From positions 53,314 to 117,313 of the forward strand of contig MSJI02000624.1 in assembly GCA_001931905.2 (NCBI GenBank): a stretch of DNA of 64,000 bases, given 5' to 3'. The translations under genes were made by a program, and so were the position numbers. The number at the start of each line of letters is the position of its first letter. Position 1 is the stretch's first letter. A model generated the notes under the pieces. It saw only the letters and a list, made by a program, of their open reading frames with translations. It was not told the origin of the DNA and did not search any database. Below, piece after piece: positions 21,865-31,561 of this stretch. Origin of the DNA: Cladosporium sp. IMV 00045 (Eukaryota; Ascomycota; Dothideomycetes; Cladosporiales; Cladosporiaceae).

Positions 21865-23241
21865 TTACTCATCATTTCCGCCCGACGATTCCCTGTAGTA
21901 TTCATCATCCGGTCCGGTCGAATGCGGGTTAGGGCTCGCTGGGTACCGATCTTCACCATATGTAGAGTTGAGCGACACAGAGTTAATGACTTCGCCTCTC
22001 TCCAAACGAATCCAAGTATCGACCTCCGCAGGCTCGAGCATCTCTTCGGTGACGCGGACTTGGCGAGAGCCTCTCGCCCATGTACCATATCCGCCGTAGC
22101 CAGTGCGGTGGCCGAAGCACAGGTTGATACCGTTGCCTTTGATAGGTAAACCTTCGGGCTGAGAATGCCATTTGGTGCACCAGCTAACTCCGTGGTCGTG
22201 CGCGCCGAAGACGGCGATCAGGCCAGCAGTTGACGCAAGAGCGCTCATGAAAGGCTCATCCTGACCTCCGTAGGAACAGCCTTCGGATCCATCTGCGCAC
22301 CAGCCATCTGCTTGTCCGGCAAGAGGCCAGTCATCATCAATCCCAGGGAACTTGTTCGGATGAATGCCTTCCGCTTGGAGCGATCGACTTGCATGGGTAG
22401 GGTGATGTACGAAAGCTAGAGAAGGGATGGTTTTGCCGTGCCTTTCGACCAAATTTGAGCTTGTGCTCTTGAACCAGTCGACGACAGCAGAATCGACCCA
22501 ATTCGGCCTCGCTACAGGTTTGCCTGATTCATCGTGCTGTTGGAATTCAAAGCCGCCTCTGGCATCGAAGAACCAGAGCAGTAACTCTGGAGTGCATAGA
22601 GATTCTCGTCCAGAAGCGCAGTCGCTGGGATAGACAGGAAGGTAGTAATTGGTGTTGCCAATGCCATCTCCGAAGACCATCTGTGTTGTCTTTGCATTGG
22701 GCCATTGACGCTCCCATGCAAGGAGATCTTCACCGGAGAGGTTATACTGGCCATCGTGATTACCGTATGTCGAAGCCCAAGGCAAGTTGCGAGCGAGTAG
22801 TGGTGCAACGACTTGATCCATGTAGTGCGTGCTGTTCTCGACGTATGTATTCTCGCCCGTGATGACATCGCCGTTGAACACAACGAGCTGCGGCGAATCG
22901 GCATCTAGGACTCGGTCCATGACCTTGGTCGTGTTGATGTCTTGCTCCGGGCCCCACTCGGTCCAAGCATCTGAGGTGTATCAGTTTCGGTTTTATCACA
23001 ACGTAGTTCAAATAGGATGCATACTCTCGCCAAAGTGCAAATCCTCGAAGATGGCAATCTGGAAGGATCCGTCCTCAGTGAAGCGTAATGGTTCATGCAG
23101 AACCTGGCGCCCTGGCAGGACATTTGCAAACGTAATATACGCAAGTGAGCAAATGGCAAGTAGTAAAGCAAACATTTTCACAAAGCGATACCTGTCTCGC
23201 TTTGGGAAGACCCATGCGGGCAAGTGGTTTTTATACATCAT
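21865..23241 (-). CDS. Calcineurin-like metallophosphoesterase, DCR2 type
   Basis: The model is complement(join(21865..22970, 23025..23241)), 440 aa. The 54-nt intron (GTATGC to CCTCAG) restores the frame HFGENAWTEWGPEQ. An N-terminal signal or anchor segment (FALLLAICSLAYITFA) is followed by the metal-binding blocks of the fold: FEDLHFG (normally D-x-H), VVFNGDVITGEN (GD-x-x), YGNHD (GNH), FVHHP and GAHDHG (GHDH-like, here GAHDHG). This is the order of DCR2-type purple-acid-like phosphatases in fungi, usually vacuolar, secretory or extracellular. Sequons such as NST and NLS fit a secreted protein. The first ATG of a pair was taken; a Met just before the hydrophobic stretch is an alternative start. 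It is convergent with low-complexity gene B. Confidence 0.87.
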
Positions 23242-23993
23242 TGTTCGTGGGTGGGTTTAACGAAGCGTTGACTTCGATCTACCCTTGTTGGGGAGACGTC
23301 CGACTAATATCAAGCAGTCTCGCCATCAATCTGAGATCCGGACAACTGTGGTGCTCCTGAAATTGATTGAACATGCATATGAGAAGAGAACAGAAACGTC
23401 CAACCAAAGCAAGCGCTCAAAAACGTGGCAGCTGGCGCCGAGGGCAAAGCAGGGTTCATCGTCCTGAGGCTAAGAACGCCTTCATGAATGAAGTAAAGTC
23501 ATGTAAAAGTATTTGTATACTCGGCTTCTGGACGACCAAGCAGAAATTAATCATGAAAGAATAAAAGTATCACAAGTTGAATGCAGCGTGTGAGTTGGGA
23601 CAAGGGAAGAGGGCTGCGTCGCATTCACATACCAGGAGTTATTGTCACGTGATGTCGCGGGGAGCTCGCTGCGAGAATGACATCATCACTCAATGACAAA
23701 AGTAAGGCGGTATTAGAAAATGGTTCCAGGCCTTCTACCTCTTGATTGGAAAATAGCACTACTCAAGAGCATTTCATAAGACAAGAGAGCGTGTTGATAA
23801 AGGCTTTAGCCAGGCATTGAGTCAACGAGCGTATGGAGTGCAGACGTTGACATGATAGCTGGATGTCATGACGAGCGTATAGTTTCACGATTCTCGTTCC
23901 ATTTTTTCATTCCCATACATTGAATAATTGCTTTTACAGCCCATTACTTCGTCAAAGCCCTTTCAAAAAGGTTCAATATCGATCATCAACCCC
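23242..23993. other. Intergenic region
   Basis: It lies upstream of the phosphoesterase and downstream of the MDR gene, both leftward. No coding signal, RNA gene or clear repeat was seen. Confidence 0.45.
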
Positions 23994-25010
23994 TCAAAGC
24001 TCAATGACAACCTTCTTCGCGCTAACACCCTTCTTGTTCTCATCACAACCCTTCTGCAAGCTCTCCAGACCCTTTCCAATAACCAGCGGCTCAGGAACAA
24101 ACTTCAGCTTACCCTGCTGCAGCGCCTCAGGAACATACGAATGCCACACCGGGTGCGTGACCGGGTTGATGCCAAAGACGTTTCCAACCTTGACGGCCTG
24201 CGGCACGCTCTGAGGACCAGGCAGGGTGACGGCGAGGTTTCCGGCGCCGAGCTTCTCCAGAACCGGGACGGTGATCTTGTAGCTGTCTGCGTTGGAGATG
24301 GCGTCGTAGACGCCGATGAAGTTGCGCGGCTCGGAGGCTTTGACGGCTTTGGCGATGTCATCGACGACGGAGGCGGATTTGTAGTCGAACGTCTCGCTGG
24401 CGCCGAGGGAGCGGCAGAAAGCGTGGTTGCGCTCTGATGCCACGGCGATCACGTAGACGCCAGATGCCACGGCGAGCTGGATGGTGAGGGCGCCGACGGA
24501 GGAGCTGGCGCCGTAGACGACGAGGGTCTTGCCGCTCTGAGTCGGCGTCAGGGTCGGGTACTCCAGGCCCATGAAGCCGTCGGTGCGGGAGCCGTAGAGG
24601 CCTGCGGCTGCGGTGTCAAGGGCCAACGGAAGGACGGAGGCTTCGCTGTAGCTGGCGCTATCGGGGATCTTCGCGGTGATGGCAGCGGGAGTGGCGGAAT
24701 AGAGCTGGTAAGCACCGTTCTTGGAGTCCTGGGTGGCCAGGCTGGTGCAGTGGCCGAGAACACGGTCCCCCTTTTGAAGGTGCTTCACGTTGCTGCCGAC
24801 TTCGACGACCTCACCGGCAACATCGCAGCCAAGGACGATGGGCCATTTCTGGATGAACATGCCGGTGTCTTGGATCTTCCAATCGACCGGGTTGATGGCG
24901 ATGGCGTGGTTTTTGATGATGACCTCGTCGGCATTGGGCTTGGGGTACTCGGCATCTGCGACACGGAGGGTCTGGCCTTTGCCGTCGAGGTATGCTGCTT
25001 GGTTGGACAT
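23994..25010 (-). CDS. Medium-chain dehydrogenase/reductase (CipB/quinone-oxidoreductase-like)
   Basis: A 338-aa intronless MDR enzyme. The N-terminal GroES-like domain contains NPVDWKIQD and VLGCDVAGEVVEVG. The Rossmann domain carries the NADPH loop VVYGASSSVGALTIQLA (a GxSSxxG variant of AxxGxxG) at about residues 170-190. It lacks the structural-zinc Cys cluster and catalytic Cys/His of true alcohol dehydrogenases, so it is a zinc-free reductase such as quinone oxidoreductase, stand-alone enoyl reductase or CipB type. The start is the ATG of MSNQAAYLDGKG; an upstream in-frame ATG at 25064 would add an unconserved leader. No polyketide synthase lies nearby, so a trans-acting enoyl reductase role is unlikely. 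Confidence 0.88.
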   Translation of the reverse strand: MSNQAAYLDGKGQTLRVADAEYPKPNADEVIIKNHAIAINPVDWKIQDTGMFIQKWPIVLGCDVAGEVVEVGSNVKHLQKGDRVLGHCTSLATQDSKNGAYQLYSATPAAITAKIPDSASYSEASVLPLALDTAAAGLYGSRTDGFMGLEYPTLTPTQSGKTLVVYGASSSVGALTIQLAVASGVYVIAVASERNHAFCRSLGASETFDYKSASVVDDIAKAVKASEPRNFIGVYDAISNADSYKITVPVLEKLGAGNLAVTLPGPQSVPQAVKVGNVFGINPVTHPVWHSYVPEALQQGKLKFVPEPLVIGKGLESLQKGCDENKKGVSAKKVVIEL

Positions 25011-25879
25011 TGTGATTGCAGTGGCGATGTGGTAGTTCGTATGCCGTGATGTCTCTGTTTCCAAAGCTTAGTGGAAAATGGCGGTTTTGTTTGATGTGTA
25101 ATATATGAGGTGAGCTTGCTGGGTCTAATGCAAATCGTTGAATAGAGAAACATTGCGAGGGTTCACACTGTTAAATAGTCAACGAGGTGCTCGGATATAG
25201 TTCGTTCATGATGATGATGTCAACCGCCATCTCGACACAGGAACGTCTAGTGTCCAATGGCGGAGACCCGAGACAAAATTGGAGCTTATGCAAGCAATGA
25301 ACGATGCACGGCGAAGCTCCTTACTCGATCGAATCGCAAAATCATCTAAGCAATGTTCGCATCTCCTAGCCTGCTTTCGTATTTGCCAGGTTACACATGA
25401 GATTACGGTACCTGTAGAACGGCAGTCGCTTCATCTCAGCTCCACCTAATGTCCGAGCGGAGGATTCTCACGGCCAAGCTTTCTGCTTTGTCAGACTGAA
25501 AGCTTGGCCGGCGCGGAATGCAGGCCGAATTGGTTGCATCGCCGACTGCCTAGGTTCACACGGATTTGAGGGCGACGAAAAGAACTCCGTGCCCGGAACT
25601 TTGGAAATCAATCTTCAGAGGAAGATTATTTCGCTTAAATCGAAGAAATCCTTCAAATTCTTGCCCACTAGAAGGCCGTCTCCCCGAGAGAAAAGTGACA
25701 GCAACTTCGCCACCTCATTATTACCTATAGTCATCAAATTCCCACGACGCCATGCTGAACCGAAAGAGCAGCAAAAAGGCAACAAAAAGAAGCAGCACAT
25801 TACCCTATGATCATAAGTAAAGGCATAAGAAATGTTTCGTCGACAGAACAAAACCCAACTTCTCCAACACCCATCTCCA
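25011..25879. other. Intergenic region with inverted repeat
   Basis: It combines the promoter of the MDR gene and the 3' flank of the Mug190-like gene. It contains a perfect 13-bp inverted repeat (separate entry). The only sizeable frame, 25589-25810 (+), is Lys/Arg-rich and unconvincing. Confidence 0.5.
25471..25510. repeat. Perfect 13-bp inverted repeat
   Basis: CGGCCAAGCTTTC at 25471-25483 is repeated as its exact reverse complement at 25498-25510, with a 14-nt loop. It lies about 460 bp upstream of the MDR start and 370 bp downstream of the Mug190-like stop. It could be a transcript hairpin or a symmetric protein-binding site. Confidence 0.7.
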
Positions 25880-28800
25880 TCACACCTCCGTCTCAATCCC
25901 AGGCTGCCTGGTATGGTGTTTGAACAAAGACGTGAACTTATCGCCCACGCGACCCCCGGTATTCACCGCCCAGCGAGCAGTGCGAGGAACCTGTTGTATC
26001 ACTTGTCAGCCTCACGTCACGCATGCACATATCGGTCATTGAAGACAAGGGAGAAAGACTCACCCTAAACTGCATGACACCGCGATGCCGCCTGTGCGCG
26101 ACTTTCTGCTCGCGGCGACGCGCACGCAAGCGCTCCATCAGACCGCGGTCGTCGTCTTCGTCCTCCTGCGGGTTTTCGGGGAAGTCATCTGCACCGGCGC
26201 GTTTGGGACCTCCATCTTTGCGTCTGTTGACTGTCGTTTGGCCTTCGACGCTTTGGGCGGCATCGTCGTCATTGTCATCATCGTCAGTTGAAGAGTCCCC
26301 GTCGTCTTTGCCCTTGTCGGATCCCTGATCGCTCTCATCGTCGAGAATCCCAGCTTCCTCTTCAGCCTCTTCGGTTTCGAGGTTGTCTCTCGCCGTCTCT
26401 AGGACTTCCATGACGTTCCTCAAGTGCATGTCTTTGCTCGCCCAGCTGTGGTGTGCGTCGCCCAGACCGCTCCAGAAAGTAACTTTGATCTTGACACTGC
26501 CAATTTTCTCGCCGGGGTTGTCCAGACAGCATGCGATCGCGCGCTTGAAATCGCCCTTCCACACTGGCAGTTCGATCTCGCGCTCCTCCTCGTCTGGAAT
26601 GTCGCGCAGCCACACGACGGCGAAAGCCGCGTTGTTGCCGCCAATGATCTTCTTATCGCGGAAACGAATCGACAGGCAGCTGGCGTAGCGCTTCTGGACG
26701 GCCAGCCGGTGTGAGCGTCCATGATGCGATTTCCAGCCGTTGAACTCCTTGGTAGGGTACATTTTGCCAGAGCCCAGGTTGGTGCGCAACTTCAAGCGCA
26801 AGTCGCCGAAGCCTTCTGGCAGGTTTGAGGCGTGCAAGTCGGGATTGACCTCGAGCGTTCCCAACTCCCAGCCGAGTTTTTCGATCGGCGCTTTGAGTTG
26901 CACACTTCGCCAGACCATCGAGATACGCATGCGGCCGAAGCCGACGCCACCCCCGAGAGGGAAGAAGCCCTCCACTTGCGAGCGGTCTTTGAACACTTCC
27001 CCTAGCGGAAGATGCACGATTCCCAAAAGCGGGTCGTCCTCGTGCACTCTGGAATCGCGAACTCCGATGTGCACCTCGGCATTCTTCCAGTCGGGAATGA
27101 AGCGCTCAGTGCCAGCGTTGAAGAACGGCTTCGCGTTCTGCGGCTTCGTGCGCGTCTTGAACACTTTGCGGTGGTTGATGATGACATTGCAGTAGGCACT
27201 GGGCAGCGAGCTTCCGCTCTCTTCCTCCTCGTCTTTGAAATCGTTGTCACTCGCTTCTTTGGAGAGCTTTTCCAGCTCCAAGCCCGTGATCTGGTGGACT
27301 TGAATGCTGAAAATGCCGCTGGGATACCCTTCCGGTGGGGGCGCGGTGATAATCATGTTGTCTTGCGTCGTCTTCAGCTCCTGCGCCTTTTGCTGCTCCA
27401 GTTCTTTTTCGTTCTTTTCAGTACCGCCTTCCTTGATGGTCGACTCGCGGAGTCTGCGCTTGCAGACTTCGTCGACGTGGTTCTTGAGCGCTTCCATGCT
27501 GCGAATATCGGGGTTGTAGCTTTGTTGTTCCATCTGACAGGACTGAATGCGGGTCTTGGAGAAGTACCCGACGTCCCAGTCCAGTTTTCCCGGCATGCCG
27601 TCGCCCTTTTTGAGGGCGCGGAAGCCATCGCAACGTTTGTGCATCTTGCCGTTGGTTTTCTCGTCTTTCATGAGGTGCTTGAGGTCGACTTCGATTCTTC
27701 CAAGGTCGTCATCTGCAGAGAAGCGGTCCGAGTCCCATAGCTGCACACGCAGACGCTCGTCGACGTTGAGTTCTTCGGGCGTGACCAGTAGATAGGTTGT
27801 CTCATGCCAAACGGGTTCCATTTCATTCATAAGCAGCCTAGTACTCCACAGGGGCTTACCAAACTTGGCCCAGCCGACAGAGACGTAGGGATCGGCGGTA
27901 CCTTCCTTGATCAAAGGGATGCCGGCATCGCCACACTTAAAATCGTAGCCGCGAACAATGTTGACGACGAGAACGCCACGCGAGATAGTGTCCTTCTTAA
28001 AATCATCGCCAGCCAACATATCCTTGAGATCCAGTGTCAAGCTCTTCGGCGCGACGTATTCCGCCATGGCCGCGTCAACGGACGACTGCACGAACTGGCT
28101 AACGAGGGGAAGGTCCATGATGTTCAGACCGTGCTTTGACAGAGGCTGGCAGCTCAACTGCACCTTTGGCTGACCAAGGAAAGTCGTGGTACAGAGAGCG
28201 AAGAAGGGCGGGTCGGGTGTCAGCTGCAGCCTCATGCGCATAGTGCCAACGACGCCTTTCAAGTCAACCCAAATGGGGAGCTTGATGTTGCCGGGAAGAT
28301 AGAATGCCAAGTACAGATGCATGTCCTTTGAGCGGTTCGACACGGATTTCTTATCCGACCTCGCGCGGTAGGCAAAAGCGACCTCGAGGTTGACAAAGTC
28401 GCCATCCTCGGCTTCCATGCCTTCCGCCACGGCCTGAGCCTGCTCTTTACCTTCCTTTTCCTTCTGCTCGTGTTCGGCTGTGGAATCGCTGCGCTCGATC
28501 ACACCCTCCCCGGGTACCATGCGATCGTTGTGGCCTGAGTCGGTGGCTTCTTTCAGCTTGCCGTTCTCATCCACGGAACGTGCAGCTGCAGCTGTGGGTA
28601 GCCAGCGTACACCCAAGATGCGCAAGGGTTCGCTACCTTGACCCACGTCGTCCACACTGACCATGCGCACCAGCTTGGGGAGTGAGGCCTGCATGACGTC
28701 TTCAAGGGTGTCGGACAAGCTGATGAAGAGATCGGGATTCACAAGCGGCCAGATTGATCCGACAAGAGAGTTGAGCCATCTGACGCTCTCAGCATCGTGC

Positions 28801-29771
28801 TCTGAGCTGTCGAGCTCTAGCTGGCTGCTCTCGGCATCCCAAACCTCATCGTCCCAAATACTGTTGATCCGCTTGGACATCCATCCCTTTACTCCGGACA
28901 ACAACAACCAAATGCCACTCGCGGCCGCAACGCCCAGTACTGTCCAGGTAAAGATTCGCCTTTCCCATGAATGGCCTTCGCCAGCCAACATTCTTTCGAG
29001 CAGAAGCACCGAAAATACTACAACGCCCGTACCCACAAGCCCAATTGTCGCGGCCTTCTTCTCGACGTCTTCCAGATCTTTTCGAAGCTCTGCAAATTCC
29101 GGCGGCGGGAATTGTTTGTTCATCTGATGGTGGCCCTTTCGTATGTCATGCATTTCTTTCGTCAGTTGCTCGGACGTCTTAGCCTTCGCACCATAGCCGG
29201 TTGCCGTCTCTGGCGTGCTTCCATGTGGTGGGTCGTTCTCGTTGATTTCCTCAAGTGCCTCGTCCGTGAAGTCGAAGATCCGTACGGGCAAATGCGTGAC
29301 GGGATCCGTGACTTCACGCTCCATGCGCTCCTGCTTGTGTTTGTGCTTGCGCTCGCGTTTCCGTCGTGCCTTTGGATCGATGGCACCAGGATCGACTTGC
29401 GAGGTATCCTGTGGAGTTCCTGCCGCTTTGTTTGCCTTCTCTTCTGCTAATCTGTCGGCTTCCTTCTTGTTGGTGTCCTTGCTGTCATTTTGCTCGCCGT
29501 CCAATTCGCCGTTCGTCTCTTCATTTTGTTCTTGCTCATTAGGTCCATCTTCTTCATTGTTGTCATCACCCCTCTGCCAGTACTGCTGAGCGGTCCTTTT
29601 CCTAGACAAAGCCTCGCCGGTATCTTCGTCCTGTTGTTCCTGGATGTCCCCAGCTTGGGCACGTCTTGCCTCTTTCTCCTCTCGATACTTTTGAATTGTC
29701 GGGATGGTGCTCTTCGGGGTATATGGCCCTTTGAAGCGCCGACGGTCGTCGACATCATCACGGCCTGACAT
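25880..29771 (-). CDS. mug190: Mug190-like SMP/C2 membrane-contact-site protein
   Basis: The model is complement(join(25880..25990, 26064..29771)), 1272 aa. The charged, disordered N terminus of about 220 residues is followed by two hydrophobic hairpin helices (TIGLVGTGVVVFSVLLLERM; FTWTVLGVAAASGIWLLLSGV). An SMP-like lipid-transfer domain then runs from about residue 300 to 590 (WLNSLVGSIWPLVNPDL, then LPIWVDLKGVVGTMRMRLQL). A C2 domain follows (GVLVVNIVRGYDFKCGDAG, then TADPYVSVGW and WDSDRFSADDDLG), then a second C2-like unit around residues 850-970. This is the arrangement of tricalbins and of S. pombe Mug190, tethering ER to plasma membrane and moving lipids. The 73-nt last intron (GTGAGT, GCTGAC, CAACAG) replaces a false tail with VPRTARWAVNTGGRVGDKF. 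An earlier in-frame ATG adds four residues. Confidence 0.88.
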
Positions 29772-31498
29772 GGTGGGTAACACTTGCCTCGCTAACGAGA
29801 ACCGCAGTACACTTGGTGCGAGGTCGGTCTGCCTTGAGGGCCGCGGAGTAGACTCGCCCCAGAAGCGAGCCGGTCAGTGCTACTTTACAGTTGTGTGCAA
29901 AGCTTCGAGCCTAAGCAATGAGGGCTCTGGAGATGCCAAGGCAAAGTGTCCACGCGGTTTGGCCTTGGGATGTTGACTCGAGATCCGCTAGGGAGGAGTT
30001 CTCTCTCCAATGGCTTGGGAGGATGTGATAAGATGTAAGGAAAGGTTTCGATTTTGGCTGACAGAGATGACACACAACGTAAACTCGATAGGAATCGAGG
30101 ATTCGTTCACGCACTTGCCATCATCCGACGATCTTCTATCGTGATACTTACCGTATAGCGCGGCGCTGCCAGGTTTCAAGTGCCAGGACCTGCGGCGGAG
30201 TGGGGTTTTCCTGACATAGAGCTGGGCGAGCCTAACTCCCGACGCGATTTTGCAACGTCATTTTGCTTGGAGAATCGCACGACCGCGCGTCATATTCGTC
30301 GTGCTTTGAGTGCACCGTGCTTGGAGAAGAGGTGCAATACGAATCATAGGTCGTCGGATGCGACCGACCGTTGTTGAGAGGATGAACTCAGGAGTTTGCG
30401 TTCTCAAGTCTCCATCTGAGCGAGCTCCCCGAAGTCATGCTCTGTGCCGAACAAGGCTGAAGGTTGACAGCAGCCTTATAGGGTTCTGAATGCGGGAGAA
30501 TGGCCGATCTAGCTCCAGTCTATCGTGCCGGCGGTTCGGCGGTACGTCAGAAGAGCAGACGAACACGACGATCTTTGACCTGTGGCTTTGTCAATATTTC
30601 TGTCGTGGAAATCGCGAAGCACTAGAACTCTCAATAATGATGATACCCGCTCCAGACTGGTCAGAACGGAGGAACACATGTAGTGATTCGTGTCTTCGAG
30701 GCATCCATGCAGCTGAGAAGGTCACATGTGAAGAACATTGTGGCCTAAGGCAATTAAGGCCTCCCATTCAATAACCACTCCGGTGGCCGGCGGCAGCGAG
30801 CTGCAGTTCCACGCGAGGTGGCGCCCATGTCACGATCCCTGAAGCCGTTGGTTTGAAGTATGCGGTGAGCTGGTCACATGAACATCATTGGGCACTTAAT
30901 TTATAACAGACCTAAAATGCTTCCCTCCGGATGTGTGGGAAGCTCTTGGTATGCGATGATTTACCAGGATGCTGGGTCGAGAACTTGAGAGCTACATGCA
31001 TTGAGTACGCCCCGAATGCCAGCGAGGCTTGCTGTCGTAGAAGGTATCTGCTCGTCCGCATACGCTATCAGACGATCTTGTGGCGACACTCTGCAGGTTT
31101 GTGTGAGCTGTTCATGCAGCACGACTTGGAATGCTGATTGATGATCACCTTTACCGGACAGTACCTACATAGGCGGGGTTTCTCGAAAAAGCCGCAGCAC
31201 ACTTGCACCTCACTTCTACACTTCATCAGCAGACTGCACTATCACACGCAGACTCTCTTTCTCTTTTAGCTTCGTACAGACTGGCTGTTGTGCGGCACAT
31301 CAGATCCACCCAATTTCGTAAAGCCTCACCGGTCTGTTGGTAGAACCGGTGTAGCTTAAGCAAAGCCCTTGATTCGCTCAAATCCTCCCCTAATCCTGGT
31401 CGTTTCACGCGCACCACAGCCTCAGGCAATCCATCGCTCACAACAACTGACTCCACTTCCGTCTCACTTCAGCTCGAACACTATAGCACCACAGACGG
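29772..31498. other. 1.7-kb divergent intergenic region
   Basis: It separates the Mug190-like gene (-) from the atypical zinc-cluster gene (+). Several frames of 60-95 codons exist on both strands but none reads like protein. A long 5' leader for the regulator is likely. No RNA gene is recognised. Confidence 0.45.
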
Positions 31499-31561
31499 AT
31501 GGATCATCCGCTATTCGCTACCCTCACCGGCCCGCGATGTAAAAAATGTCAAGCCTCTTAG
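31499..31561 (+). promoter_or_regulatory. Overlapping uORF plus start-stop AUG-UAA before the zinc-cluster gene
   Basis: A 20-codon upstream ORF begins at 31499 and ends at 31561, past the first main ATG at 31546. In addition, a minimal ATG-TAA lies at 31537-31542, four bases before that ATG. Together they would hinder initiation at 31546 and could favour the next in-frame ATG at 31570, which has the better context (AGCATGG). Control by translation is inferred. Confidence 0.5.

Noticed and set aside
27012..27740. Rightward 242-codon open frame within the Mug190-like gene
   Set aside because: Antisense of the C2 region, without promoter, splice sites or family features.
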